From contig JADKCY010000003.1 of assembly GCA_016718605.1 (NCBI GenBank), positions 868,001-932,000 of the forward strand: DNA of 64,000 bases. The letters are read 5' to 3'. Numbering within the stretch: position 1 is the stretch's first letter; every line of letters starts with the position of its first letter. The stretch comes from Lysobacterales bacterium. GTDB lineage: Bacteria; Pseudomonadota; Gammaproteobacteria; Xanthomonadales; Xanthomonadaceae. This document shows, one piece after another, positions 31,601 to 39,016 of this stretch. Below the pieces are notes generated by a model. The model ran no database searches and was not told where the DNA came from. It saw nothing but the letters and a program-made list of their open reading frames with translations. A program made the position numbers and the translations under genes.

Positions 31601-33270
31601 GCGCCACGCTCGATCAGGATTTCCTTGCTGGTCTTGACCCGATACGCCGCGCCATCACTGGCAAATACGGTCAACAGATAGCGACTGGGCTTGTCGGCCG
31701 CAGGCAGTTCCAGTCGTGCCTTGCCTTCCGCATCGGTCTTGAGTTCCGCGCTGCTCAATTCGATGGGAAATTGACCGAGGTACTGCAATTCGTTGTCGAC
31801 CATCGACAACTGTTGGGCGCGCAGGCTGAGCTGCACATTGGCACCCGCTACCGGTTTGCCATCCGGATACACCAGACTCAGCTCACCCAGCACCGCTTCG
31901 TTGGTATGCAGCTCGTCCTTGTCCAGATCAAGCACGATTTCGAAATGCGGCTTGATGTATTCGGCGACCCGGAAGGCGCTGCTGTAGAGCTGGCCACGAT
32001 AGGCAAAACGCAGTTCGTAACCGCCTGCCGTGGCATTGTCGGGCAACTGGAAGCGCGTATCGACACCACGCTCGCCAGTAAAGTCGAGGCGAAGCTGCTG
32101 CAGCACCGTGCCGTTGGCATCCAGCACCTGCAGGTCGATGGGCGCGTCCTGCGCCCGTGCCGACTCGCGCGCACTCTTGAACTCGCGTCCGAGAATCTTC
32201 ACCGCCACCCAGTCACCGGGCCGATACAGCGGGCGGTCGGTGAAACCATAGAGTTTGGTGTCGTATATCTCGCTGTCGTAATAGAAATTCTCCGACACGA
32301 ACACGCCGCCTTCGTTGTCCTGACCCAGCACATACGAGCGCTCGGGGCTGGCATGGCTCAGTCGCAGCAGACCCTGCGCATCGGTCTTGCCGCGCGTCAG
32401 CACGCCCACACCATCGCTCCACAACACCTCTGCCTGAGCGACCGCCGTGCCTTCCTGCTTGCGCGCGGTCCAGACCAGCAATTCGTCACCGGCAATCTTG
32501 GTGATCGCCACCGTGTTGGACACGAACACCACCGTCGTGGCGCGGTATTTGCCGATGATGGCCTCGACCAGATACAGGCCCGGCGCACGCTTGCCGAGCG
32601 GGATATAGACATTGCCCGGCTTGGGCTCGATGAACTCGCTGGAGGAACCGGCCAGGTTGACGTCGGCCGGTGGCGCGATGGGCTGCGCCTCCCATAGCGG
32701 ATAGCGGAAGCGATCCACCAGCGGCAGTCCCGCAATCGGCTCGAACTGGGTTTCGTGACTGAAACGGGTCGGCGCGACCATCGCCTCGCCCATCTTCAAC
32801 TCGGGCATCTGCTCGGTGACGTTGCGCCGGGTCTGCGCGTTGAACACGCGCTGCATGGCACGCCGCGATTGCCGATACCAGTGATCCCACAGATAGCCGA
32901 GCGCGTTCGCCACGCCCTCACCGCGATAATTGCCCTCGATCTTGATGCGATGCAGGTTCTTCTGCCGCTGCAGAAACGCCAACGGCTCGTCGATGCGATA
33001 CAGGCGCACATCGGCACCGCCATAGGCTTCCATGCTGTAGCGCCGGTAATCGCGTCCGGGCGCTTCCAGCCGCACCAATGCCTGCTCGTTGGCGGCGTAA
33101 CTGCTGTCGGCCAGCAGGAAGAACTGCTCGCCTTCGAGGGGACGGTAGTCGCTGCTCGGCACCTGTTCGTTCTGTTCCGCCTGGACGACGGCGGCGCAGC
33201 TCAGCCCGATGGCCAACAACAGTGCGGACAAGCGGGTGACAGTGAGGGCGGTGGTGTTGGTGGTCATCAT
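28633..33270 (-). CDS. yfaS: Bacterial alpha-2-macroglobulin (YfaS/MagD type)
   Basis: A 1,545-residue periplasmic protein of the alpha-2-macroglobulin superfamily, thought to trap foreign proteases. The signal peptide is within SALLLAIGLSCAAVVQA. The chain has serial MG domains (RPLYRPGDWVAVKI near residue 350, YVLGQDNEGG), the A2M-family strand GYELRFAYRGQLYSSAF and the conserved LTRWRISARAVAADGLVGQ. The thioester-domain sequence is YPWGCVEQTASRLLP. Cys1067 with Gln1070 fits the CxEQ thioester motif, which not all bacterial members keep. Start ATG at 33270 overlaps the DUF1175 stop (ATGA). The gene order matches yfaA-yfaT-yfaS-yfaQ-yfaP and the Pseudomonas mag operon. Confidence 0.93.
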   Translation of the reverse strand: MMTTNTTALTVTRLSALLLAIGLSCAAVVQAEQNEQVPSSDYRPLEGEQFFLLADSSYAANEQALVRLEAPGRDYRRYSMEAYGGADVRLYRIDEPLAFLQRQKNLHRIKIEGNYRGEGVANALGYLWDHWYRQSRRAMQRVFNAQTRRNVTEQMPELKMGEAMVAPTRFSHETQFEPIAGLPLVDRFRYPLWEAQPIAPPADVNLAGSSSEFIEPKPGNVYIPLGKRAPGLYLVEAIIGKYRATTVVFVSNTVAITKIAGDELLVWTARKQEGTAVAQAEVLWSDGVGVLTRGKTDAQGLLRLSHASPERSYVLGQDNEGGVFVSENFYYDSEIYDTKLYGFTDRPLYRPGDWVAVKILGREFKSARESARAQDAPIDLQVLDANGTVLQQLRLDFTGERGVDTRFQLPDNATAGGYELRFAYRGQLYSSAFRVAEYIKPHFEIVLDLDKDELHTNEAVLGELSLVYPDGKPVAGANVQLSLRAQQLSMVDNELQYLGQFPIELSSAELKTDAEGKARLELPAADKPSRYLLTVFASDGAAYRVKTSKEILIERGAAQYRVVADKRFSAAGESVKFSYALEGLGQQKPVRYEWVRLEDQSRGGDSLAAEGQTFGLAFDKPGTYNLSLLDADGMILGGTGHAVSGEGIKSTPGSIEIVFDKLQYQAGDTAQALITFPEPVGDALLTLERDQVEATALLSQSADWLQLKRLNDTQVEARIAVVDAFAPNLTFSVLYTKGGEYSFQNAGIQVAMPSVDVAISSEREVYAPGDMVTVDLQTRVLERGVPTRLTVSVVDEMIYALQPEIAPSIGEFFYHPRRNNVRTSASLAFIAYDMAMPGTPAPPSASNRSERGVKVLERPRREEVDTAAWEADLVTDAQGKAQLRFRMPDSLTRWRISARAVAADGLVGQRRAFVRSDKSLYLKWTGPTLFRAGDEPTLGLLAFQNDDSEQAVDAELITEWNGQTQSQNVNLTRSASWLPLPRLAVTDGVLKARLQRAGKTVDALEVTLRTDPLAWQALSSRELRPTAASTPLDLPADAHAIQLQLATGGEALFGGALDDLLDYPWGCVEQTASRLLPLSIAYPLLREGEARIDDRLRLSLQTARLRLVQMAGPEAHFAWWGGDTEGDAFLTAYAYYADLHASKALGLSLPPDHFQRVLDIYATQAEQLPLLQRVLILDFAQAMEMPVKSMLEGVMAQMTEASSGQKNAARKLGSVNDFSANSASMEDDWSDPQSSLLLAGPDSALARDVAQWLALRLARDVGASVPGELQARSAAIQSRLQQSNLPFVRAALMHRGAADATRAADILATLAPQYATMDRAIVLSWLQSAASAEASADLPNPQGQWQAIAGSLSPRWTWQAAQPPATLDLSSAPDGWLAARVSFQSASPVENALPVKIERRLWKLVPGNDAFAFAAVAVDAPELDSNALYLDEVVLRNGSDTPMRYGLLEVPLPPGADVERTTWGLQISGLAGDSNGALDGARHEMGQMSYAVPVDSLSGEIVLRHLLRFSQKGEFELPPARFHRMYQPAQQAFEVAPTLQKIHVR

Positions 33271-33938
33271 GGTGCGAGAAACCCCAGGCGATAGACGCCA
33301 ATGAAATTGGGATTGCGGGCGTCGGGAACCCAACGCGTGTCTTTCCAGTGCATCAATTGCGATAGCGAGACCTGGCGCATGCCGTTGTCGCCGGGCCGCG
33401 CGCTGCCCGTGTGATAGACGATGTCGCGGCCCGTCCAGATCATCAGATGCTGCGCATCGCCCTGATCGAAGAACAGCAGATCGCCGACTTCCGCCTGCTG
33501 CAGGTCGCGGCTGACCAGCACGCTGTTGTGCTGGACCAGCTTGATCGCATCGACATACGGGCCGCGCTCACCACCACCCTGCTGCCAGCTTTGCGCCAAG
33601 TGGCGTTGCGCAGGTGTGTAAGCGACTTCTGGTGGCAGCCAAGCATTCGACATTCCCATGCTGCGCAACCAGCGCGCATCGTGCGACTTCAGCGACTCGT
33701 TGGCTGCAAAACGAACCAACCCTGCACAGTCCTGCTGATACCAGCGCGGACTGGGGCCTTGCCGAAGCTGCTCCTGCACGATGCGCACGAACCAAGCGCG
33801 AAACGCTCGGGTCTGCTGCGCATCCAGCCGCACCGGCGCAGTCGCCGAGTCGGCGGTCGCACTGGTCGCCACTAGTCCCAGCCCAAGCAAGACCGCGTGC
33901 ATACAATGGCGACGCGCCAGATTCACCACTGCGACCAT
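33267..33938 (-). CDS. yfaT: DUF1175 (YfaT-like) NlpC/P60-like protein
   Basis: A 223-residue exported protein (signal peptide RRHCMHAVLLGLGLVATSATA). YQQDCAGLVRFAANE supplies a cysteine and QAEVGDLLFFDQGDAQHLMIW a histidine, in the order of NlpC/P60 papain-like peptidases; DUF1175 proteins are of this sort. The start at 33938 overlaps the upstream gene by 16 bases. A downstream ATG at 33902 is possible but would shorten the signal peptide and has no ribosome binding site. Its stop overlaps the macroglobulin start. In the E. coli and Pseudomonas loci the homologue is always next to the macroglobulin. A cell-wall hydrolase role is plausible, not shown. Confidence 0.87.
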   Translation of the reverse strand: MVAVVNLARRHCMHAVLLGLGLVATSATADSATAPVRLDAQQTRAFRAWFVRIVQEQLRQGPSPRWYQQDCAGLVRFAANESLKSHDARWLRSMGMSNAWLPPEVAYTPAQRHLAQSWQQGGGERGPYVDAIKLVQHNSVLVSRDLQQAEVGDLLFFDQGDAQHLMIWTGRDIVYHTGSARPGDNGMRQVSLSQLMHWKDTRWVPDARNPNFIGVYRLGFLAP

Positions 33939-35629
33939 GTCACCGGCACCCACTGCGCATCCGTGTCTTTGGCGACGTCAGCAGGCAAGCGCATCGCGAT
34001 GTTCGGATGCGTCCCCATAGCACGCAGTTTCGGCAACAGATGCGCTTCGGCAGCGTTGCGGAAAATTGTCTCGACATCCCCCGGCAAGCTGTTCAGCACT
34101 TCAGCCTCGATCAAGGTTGCCAGACGTTGCGGTGCAATAAGCGCGGGAACGACAGCTTCCGGCAAACTATCCGCCAGTGGCGGGTAACGGCGGTCCAGGG
34201 TTGCGATGGCGTTAGTCACCAACCGATCGTCCAGCGAAAACAGCAAGATCTCGCCGTGGCGTGCCAATCCCACGTCGAAAAAGCGCCGCCCCTCGAGGTT
34301 GTCCGCATTGTCGGCTTCCTCGGCCGCATGCACACCCCACAGCGACGTCACTCGACGCGACCAATGGGTGTGCCCGTCCCGCTGCACGTGCTCGACCGCG
34401 AAGGGCTGATCGCCATAACTCGGTTCGGGTGTGCCAATCATCTGTGCGAACGCCTCACCCAGCGCAGCGTCATCGGCCTTGGCATCGCCACGCAGACGCG
34501 TCACCAACAGCGGCGTGTGCAAGCGCGAGTCGGCATACCAGCACAGCGCCGCCGGGCCACCGAACTGCTCCGCCACGGCGGGTGGAAACGACTGCGCAGC
34601 ACGGAGTTTGCCAAGTACGGCGGTCAGAGCGTCTTGCGATACCGGCACAGCCACGCAGGCCGCTGGCGCATTGGGCATCGCTTGCCAGAGTGGCGCGAAG
34701 TCCACCGCCGGCACATCGAGGTTTTGCACGGCCATGAAGGCCGACCACTGACTGCCATCGAAGTCCACGCGCACTGCACCCCATTGCGGCAACAGTCGCC
34801 CGTAGCCCATCGCCAGATAGTCGGTGGACACGCTGACCCGATGCTCGTCGTCCAACTTGCTCAGCGCAAAGCGCGGCGCGAATACCGGCTTGCCACGCAG
34901 CAGCTCGTCCAGTTGCTCAACCTGGGCTTGACCGAGTTTGCCAGCGGCCTCGCCGTCCGCTTCCAGCAAACCCGGCGAGGTGAACACCAGCAATTGATCG
35001 TCCACACTGGCAAACAACAAGGCGCGCTCCCAGCCATAGCGCAATCGATAGACCGCCACCGCCTCGCCCGCGCCACGAATCACAGCAACTTGTTGCAGTT
35101 GGGTGTCTTTCGCGGCGACTTCAGCCAATGACTTGCCCATCTGCGCCATCACGCCCATGCGCAGACGGATCAGCGCGTGCGCGAGCTTGCCGTCGCTGCC
35201 ACGCCATAGCGCGATCTGCGCAGGTTCGTCGAGCAGTTCCGCGACCAACTCATCGCGCCATTCCAATTGGTGCTCATAGGCGATGCGCCGCAACGTGCCG
35301 ACCACCCCAAGGCGATCTGCATTGTTTTCGTAATAGAAGACGAAGTCCTCGCTCAGCAAATCGCGTAGTACCGGCACCTTCAACAGATCGCGCGGCAAAC
35401 GCGCAAGGTGCTGGCTTTCGATCAACGCGTCAGGCTTGTGCAAATCCAGACGCAACGCACTGTGCTCTGCGAAGTCGCTACTGACTTGCAGCGTCTTGGG
35501 CCAAAACCACCAGACCACGGCGGCCGCAATTAACATCAGCAACACCACGCCGCCGCGGGCGCCTGGTTTGGGTGCCGGGGTTGATTCAGTGGGCGTGGCG
35601 GTGACGGAAGAGGAATCGGTTGCGCTCAT
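33923..35629 (-). CDS. yfaA: DUF2138 (YfaA-like) membrane-anchored protein
   Basis: A 568-residue protein with a short polar N-terminus, one membrane helix (GVVLLMLIAAAVVWWFWP, about residues 26-44) and a large periplasmic part. The family match rests on the segments DALIESQHLARLPRDLLKVPVLRDLL, DFVFYYENNADRLGVVGTLRRIAYEH, YLAMGYGRLLPQWGAVRVDF and FFDVGLARHGEILLFSLDDRLV. These typify DUF2138 and recall DUF3352-like inner-membrane proteins. The start at 35629 is chosen by the position of the helix; ribosome-site support is modest. The gene is second in the operon, overlapping yfaT. A scaffold role in the macroglobulin complex is inferred from the mag operon. Confidence 0.87.
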   Translation of the reverse strand: MSATDSSSVTATPTESTPAPKPGARGGVVLLMLIAAAVVWWFWPKTLQVSSDFAEHSALRLDLHKPDALIESQHLARLPRDLLKVPVLRDLLSEDFVFYYENNADRLGVVGTLRRIAYEHQLEWRDELVAELLDEPAQIALWRGSDGKLAHALIRLRMGVMAQMGKSLAEVAAKDTQLQQVAVIRGAGEAVAVYRLRYGWERALLFASVDDQLLVFTSPGLLEADGEAAGKLGQAQVEQLDELLRGKPVFAPRFALSKLDDEHRVSVSTDYLAMGYGRLLPQWGAVRVDFDGSQWSAFMAVQNLDVPAVDFAPLWQAMPNAPAACVAVPVSQDALTAVLGKLRAAQSFPPAVAEQFGGPAALCWYADSRLHTPLLVTRLRGDAKADDAALGEAFAQMIGTPEPSYGDQPFAVEHVQRDGHTHWSRRVTSLWGVHAAEEADNADNLEGRRFFDVGLARHGEILLFSLDDRLVTNAIATLDRRYPPLADSLPEAVVPALIAPQRLATLIEAEVLNSLPGDVETIFRNAAEAHLLPKLRAMGTHPNIAMRLPADVAKDTDAQWVPVTWSQW

Positions 35630-35719
35630 GGGCGGCCTATCAGATGAAGCAGTGAAGTGGGTGGCGAACTGCGCGATGGGAGGCACGTGTCCATCGGACT
35701 GCGCCACCACGGGAACCGC

Positions 35720-36556
35720 TCAGTACCGGAAGGATTTGATCAGTTGCAGGTCACCAATGCCACGCAAAGGCACCACAAAGGTTTCGCGGCGTTCGTTGAT
35801 CGTGTTTTCGTTGAAGACCAGGCTGACCCGCGTGGTGATCATTTCCTGCTCGTTGCTGTCTTCATCAAAGTTGTAACCGCCTGCGCCGTAGTTGCCCCAG
35901 TAGTTGACGTAGACCGAATACAAGCCACGCAGCGGCGCGGTCATTGTGAACATTTCCGGCCCGGGCCCATCGACACTGTCGACATCCAAGCCGCCGCCAT
36001 TGCTCATCACCGGGTCAGCCCAGTAGGCATGCTGTCCGTCCGGCGTGAGGATATGAAGATCGAGTTCGGCACCGGGATCATCCCAAGCCAGCACCACCCG
36101 GATACGCGCGGGCGTTCGCAAGGCATTGGCCTCGTAGAACTGCACCTGCTTGAGGGTTTCGCCCTCGTCATTGACCACCGCCACACTGTTGGAACCCGCA
36201 CCAAAGGCATAGGGCCGTGCAAAGCGACCTTCGGCATCGGTCAGCAGCGGCATGGGATTGCCATTCACCGCCAGCGTGTGACGCGGGCGACGTTCACCCT
36301 GCGCGGCCAGTCGGCCCTCGATCAAGGTTCGACCACGCTGCGCACCGCGATCAATCGGCGGCGTCGGATACGCCACCCGCGCCTCCTCAGCCCACGTACC
36401 AAAGCCGTGATAGCGCCAGCCCGCCGTGGGGCCCTGCCATTCCTGCAGCGCCTCGTCGGATTCCGCCTGCGCTGGCGACCCCATGCCCAACATCACGCCA
36501 AACGCGACCGTCCACGGCAAGAACCAACCACGCCTTCCTTCCAAACATGCAGACAT
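35720..36556 (-). CDS. DUF2135 secreted protein, first gene of macroglobulin operon
   Basis: A 278-residue paralogue of the protein at 26151-26975. The signal peptide (RGWFLPWTVAFGVMLGMGSP, ending AQAES) is followed by GWRYHGFGTWAEEARVAYPT. The DUF2135 core follows: RIRVVLAWDDPGAELDLHILTPD, HAYWADPVMSNGGGLDVDSV, GPEMFTM, YSVYVNYWGNYGAGG and RRETFVVPLRGIGDLQLIK. GGGAGG seven bases before the ATG at 36556 is the strongest ribosome site in the operon, fitting its place as the leading gene. The promoter should lie in 36557-36760, next to an attC-like half site that marks the edge of the cassette region. The two flanking DUF2135 genes suggest a heteromeric pair. Confidence 0.9.
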   Translation of the reverse strand: MSACLEGRRGWFLPWTVAFGVMLGMGSPAQAESDEALQEWQGPTAGWRYHGFGTWAEEARVAYPTPPIDRGAQRGRTLIEGRLAAQGERRPRHTLAVNGNPMPLLTDAEGRFARPYAFGAGSNSVAVVNDEGETLKQVQFYEANALRTPARIRVVLAWDDPGAELDLHILTPDGQHAYWADPVMSNGGGLDVDSVDGPGPEMFTMTAPLRGLYSVYVNYWGNYGAGGYNFDEDSNEQEMITTRVSLVFNENTINERRETFVVPLRGIGDLQLIKSFRY

Positions 36557-36932
36557 CCGTGCCTCCCGTGGCAACCATGGACTGCGGCAAACAGACTGTA
36601 CTGCAGACAGATGGCAAATCGCAGGCAGATTCTGTTCAAGCGCGGAGGACGAATACGCAGTCCAGCGCGGAAATCCGCCAAACCGGCGGCCGCACACAGG
36701 CCGTGATCATCAACTCGCATCGTTGCTGCAGCGTGGCACGGCTTACACAGCCTGCCGTAGCGGGTCAGCTTGAGCGAGGGGTTAGCGCAACCCGCGCTCC
36801 CCTGCTTCAACTGATTCGTCGCTGATTTGCGCCAAGGGCGCCGCCAGTCATCGATCCCTTGCGCTACTGACTGCGGGCCAATCTGCTCGATGCTTGCCCC
36901 CCCCCCTGCACAGCCTGTTTTTCAGCAAGCGC
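36557..36932. other. Intergenic region at the edge of the cassette array
   Basis: About 375 bases hold the presumed promoter of the macroglobulin operon, an attC-like half site (36759-36786) and a run of ten cytosines (36897-36906) 26 bases past the stop of the lipoprotein gene. No gene is recognised. A minus-strand frame reading NPSLKLTRYGRLCKP is a translation of the attC-like sequence, not a protein. Confidence 0.6.
36759..36786 (-). repeat. attC-like half site, copy 1
   Basis: Read on the minus strand this is GCTAACCCCTCGCTCAAG followed by CTGACCCGCT. A 29-base copy at 39017-39045 differs by three positions. The start (R/GCTAAC core then about eleven bases then a palindromic L segment) resembles the R''-L'' half of Xanthomonas-type integron attC sites. 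The complementary second half is not found nearby. Confidence 0.55.
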
Positions 36933-37295
36933 TTAGAAGATGATGTACAGAAACATGTCAACGAACATGCCATCGCGAAAAATGGCATACCCGACCCCGG
37001 CGTTGTTCCAAACCGGCCTGAGCTCGCCACCCAACTGCAGCTTAGCTGTAAACGAGCGCCACTCTTGACCGTCACTGGTGGACCTGTCTTCCGCCTTGAT
37101 TCCATGCGCTCTTGCCGCCTCGGAAGCCGAGACAGGGGCCGAAATCTCCCATCCTTGGCGTTCCAATTCCTCCAGAGAGTGGCCGGACGCAGTCAGGTCT
37201 GCAGGTTCGTCGAACGTTTGCCTCGGCGAGGAGACCGTTCCGGTCGCGCAGCCAACAATGAGCGCGCACAGCGCCGCTAGAAACGCTGACCTCAT
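36933..37295 (-). CDS. Small lipoprotein of unknown function
   Basis: A 120-residue product with lipoprotein signal MRSAFLAALCALIVGCATG, where LIVGC is the lipobox. The mature chain has an Ala/Glu-rich start (ASGHSLEELERQGWEISAPV) and a beta-like end (SFTAKLQLGGELRPVWNNAG, then MFVDMFLYIIF). No family recognised. A longer in-frame reading to 37367 overlaps the antitoxin gene and lacks a lipobox at its N-terminus. It lies immediately downstream of higA on the same strand and may be the second gene of the same cassette. Confidence 0.6.
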   Translation of the reverse strand: MRSAFLAALCALIVGCATGTVSSPRQTFDEPADLTASGHSLEELERQGWEISAPVSASEAARAHGIKAEDRSTSDGQEWRSFTAKLQLGGELRPVWNNAGVGYAIFRDGMFVDMFLYIIF

Positions 37296-37359
37296 CCAAC
37301 GTCTGGTCACCCGACGAATTCGTTCAGTCAATCGGCCCAGAAATTTCGAGCGCTCGGCG

Positions 37360-37677
37360 TCACGCACTCTTCTGTGGCACCAGCTTGACCTGAAGATCGC
37401 AGCCCACAGCGGCCGCGTACTTTTTCAGCGTTGCGAGCGAGGGAGTGTGACGCCCGGCGGCCTCTAGCCTTGAGATCGCGCTCTTGGTCGTACCCATGCG
37501 CTCTGCCACTGCATCCTGGGTAAGGCCGGCCTTTGCGCGCGCCTTGAGCATTTGCCCAGCCAGGGCGTACTCGAGTTCGAGAGAGTCGTACGCCTCGGCA
37601 AAGCCCGGTCGTTGCTTGGCCTTAGCCAGGAACTCGGCGTGATTGTGACCAACGGGCGTGTACTTCAGGTCAGCCAT
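37360..37677 (-). CDS. higA: HigA-type XRE antitoxin
   Basis: A 105-residue DNA-binding antitoxin. The N-terminal helices (MADLKYTPVGHNHAEFLAK and then LELEYALAGQMLKARAKAG) lead into a Cro/CI-type helix-turn-helix: LTQDAVAERMGTTKSAISRL at about residues 52-71. It is followed by SLATLKKYAAAVGCDLQVKLVP, the usual end of RelE/HigB-partner antitoxins. It lies downstream of its toxin and overlaps it by eight bases, the reversed order typical of HigBA. It should bind both the toxin and its own promoter; a perfect inverted repeat (38004-38021) lies just upstream of the toxin start. Confidence 0.92.
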   Translation of the reverse strand: MADLKYTPVGHNHAEFLAKAKQRPGFAEAYDSLELEYALAGQMLKARAKAGLTQDAVAERMGTTKSAISRLEAAGRHTPSLATLKKYAAAVGCDLQVKLVPQKSA

Positions 37678-37996
37678 GTTGAACCTCCTTTAGGCGCTTA
37701 CGCGCACGTTTCAATTCACTGTCAGGCGTCTGCTGGGATTTCTTGATGAAGGCGTGCAGGACAACGATGCGCTTGCCGACAAGAAAACAGTAGAAGGCGC
37801 GGCCGATTCCCGACCGCCCACGAGGGCGCAGCTCAAAAAGGCCATCGCCAAAGGCCCGAGAGTAGGGCAGACGAAGGCTAGGACCATGCACCGCTAGGAG
37901 CTCGACCAATCGAGCGTAGTCAGCAAGAACATCAACCGGCCATGACTGGATCTCGGAAAGAACGCATTCATGGAAGTAGGTGATTTCAAACGCCAT
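37670..37996 (-). CDS. higB: HigB/Gp49-family mRNA-interferase toxin
   Basis: A 108-residue RelE-superfamily toxin: MAFEITYFHECVLSEIQSW, then LLAVHGPSLRLPYSRAFGDG and LFELRPRGRSGIGRAFYCF, then KRIVVLHAFIKKSQQTPDSE with a basic C-terminus (KRARKRLKEVQ). LFELR and VLHAFIKK are signatures of the phage-derived Gp49-like/HigB group that cleaves mRNA on the ribosome. The ATG at 37996 directly follows an attC core GTTAGGC on the minus strand, as first genes of integron cassettes do. A longer in-frame extension upstream covers the IS remnant and is rejected. Confidence 0.92.
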   Translation of the reverse strand: MAFEITYFHECVLSEIQSWPVDVLADYARLVELLAVHGPSLRLPYSRAFGDGLFELRPRGRSGIGRAFYCFLVGKRIVVLHAFIKKSQQTPDSELKRARKRLKEVQHG

Positions 37997-38003
37997 GCCT
38001 AAC

Positions 38004-38021
38004 GTTAGCAAATACGCTAAC
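38004..38021. promoter_or_regulatory. Probable HigBA operator palindrome
   Basis: GTTAGC-AAATAC-GCTAAC is a perfect inverted repeat with 6-base arms, seven bases upstream of the higB start codon. Its place and form fit the autoregulatory operator of a HigA-type antitoxin. The same bases fall inside the presumed recombination end of an attC-like site, so the operator may have been built from cassette sequence. Confidence 0.6.
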
Positions 38022-38029
38022 CATCCCAC

Positions 38030-38427
38030 AACCAACCTCTCGTGACGCCGACATCGCCCGTGCGGATGTAGCACAACAAGACTTGGCCTCGAACTGGTCT
38101 CGCGGCGTTCAGCCATCTGCCGCCGTGTTTGATCGGCTTGGTGACCTGCCCAGGTGCTCAGCACCGGGCTCGTCATGCCACCGCCTGGACCTGCGCGGGC
38201 AGTGACCGGTTAATTCAATGGGAACAGCGATTCCCGACGAACGAATGGGTCGCCCGCGCGCGTCTTTCATCAGGGTCCGTCGTTTCACACGACCACATGA
38301 CCGTTTGTCGTCTCGCCAGTCCTTCCCTCTGGCTGAAGTCGACGCGAAATATCAAAGCAAAGTGTGAAGCGCCGTCCGATAAGACAACCGCAGACTCAAG
38401 CTGCGGACGGCAACGCTTTGCTTGGCT
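38030..38427 (+). mobile_element. IS110/IS1111-type remnant, copy 1
   Basis: About 400 bases. The left part contains CTCGCGGCGTTCAGCCATCT and can be read as the IS110 transposase piece LAAFSHLPPCLIGL. From about 38190 the sequence (non-coding) is about 90% alike to 40160-40418 of the second copy. The transposase is otherwise deleted. The position inside an attC-like hairpin matches the IS1111-attC group of insertion sequences, which target gene-cassette sites. Confidence 0.65.
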
Positions 38428-38513
38428 GTGGGGAAGGTCTTTGTGGTTTGAGCTCAGGCCGCGGCCCGTCAGGGCCGTCGCGCCTGCAGAGAATGGTTGG
38501 CGGGCAACACGCG

Positions 38514-38777
38514 TTACTCGTAACGTGTCCAGAGACGAAGCACTTTCACGACGTGATCCGCCTCGATCACCTGATAAACAAGCCGGTGTTGAATGTTGAT
38601 ACGGCGCGAATATGCGCCCGCGAGATCACCAACCAATTTTTCGTAAGCGGGCGGATTCTGGCAGGGATTGCTTTCGACGATCTTGAGCAATTCCTTCGCC
38701 TTTTCCTTAAGGCCGGATGATGCGAGCTTCTGAGCGTCTTTCTGGGCCTGCTTGGTATAGATGAGCTGCCAGCTCAC
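38514..38777 (-). CDS. yoeB: YoeB/Txe-family toxin
   Basis: An 87-residue toxin beginning VSWQLIYTKQAQKDAQKLAS. NPPAYEKLVGDLAGAYSRRI followed by NIQHRLVYQVIEADHVVKVL matches the Txe/YoeB pattern LxGxxSRRIxxxHRLVYxV, with the basic and His residues of the ribonuclease site. YoeB cleaves mRNA at the ribosome A site. The GTG start overlaps the antitoxin stop (GTGA); a TTG one codon upstream is also in frame. The end RLWTRYE replaces the usual YH-rich tail, an unusual C-terminus for the family (typical YoeB ends RYHY), so activity is uncertain. Confidence 0.92.
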   Translation of the reverse strand: MSWQLIYTKQAQKDAQKLASSGLKEKAKELLKIVESNPCQNPPAYEKLVGDLAGAYSRRINIQHRLVYQVIEADHVVKVLRLWTRYE

Positions 38778-39016
38778 CAATCCAACTCCTTCGAGCAGGA
38801 ATCAAGGGGCTCTTCCATGCCGGCCTTGATGGACTCCCGCATGCCCGGAATGGAAAGCAGGAACAGCGTTTCCTGAATGGCCTCCCAGTCTTCGGCGGAA
38901 AGCAGAACCGCATTGGTTCTTTTCCCTGCAATAACAATGGGTTGGTGGGACTCCGCGGCCTGATCCATGAGTCTGTAAAGGTTGGCCCGGGCTTCGCTGG
39001 CGGTAAGGGTCTGCAT
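38774..39016 (-). CDS. yefM: Phd/YefM-family antitoxin
   Basis: An 80-residue antitoxin: MQTLTASEARANLYRLMDQA is the DNA-binding N-terminus of the Phd/YefM fold. SHQPIVIAGKRTNAVLLSAE and DWEAIQETLFLLS continue it, and the acidic C-terminus should embrace the toxin. It precedes and overlaps yoeB. The ATG lies right after an attC-like half site (39017-39045) with no room for a normal promoter, so transcription may come from within the array or from the half site. Confidence 0.92.
   Translation of the reverse strand: MQTLTASEARANLYRLMDQAAESHQPIVIAGKRTNAVLLSAEDWEAIQETLFLLSIPGMRESIKAGMEEPLDSCSKELDW

Larger units (their letters stand above)
37997..38453 (-). other. attC-like site split by an IS remnant (first copy)
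   Basis: On the minus strand the site reads GCTCAAACCACAAAGACC, TTCCCCAC, then the IS remnant, then GTGGGATGG, TTAGCGTATTTGCTAAC and GTTAGGC. CCTTCCCCAC and GTGGGATGG can pair as a stem with the IS at the apex, and GTTAGGC fits the consensus core GTTRRRY. The toxin start codon follows the core directly. Together these fit an integron cassette recombination site. Confidence 0.6.

Noticed and set aside
30637..32697. Plus-strand open frame of 686 codons within the macroglobulin gene
   Set aside because: Antisense shadow of the alpha-2-macroglobulin gene in GC-rich sequence; no ribosome site or recognisable domain. The same holds for 26940-28166.
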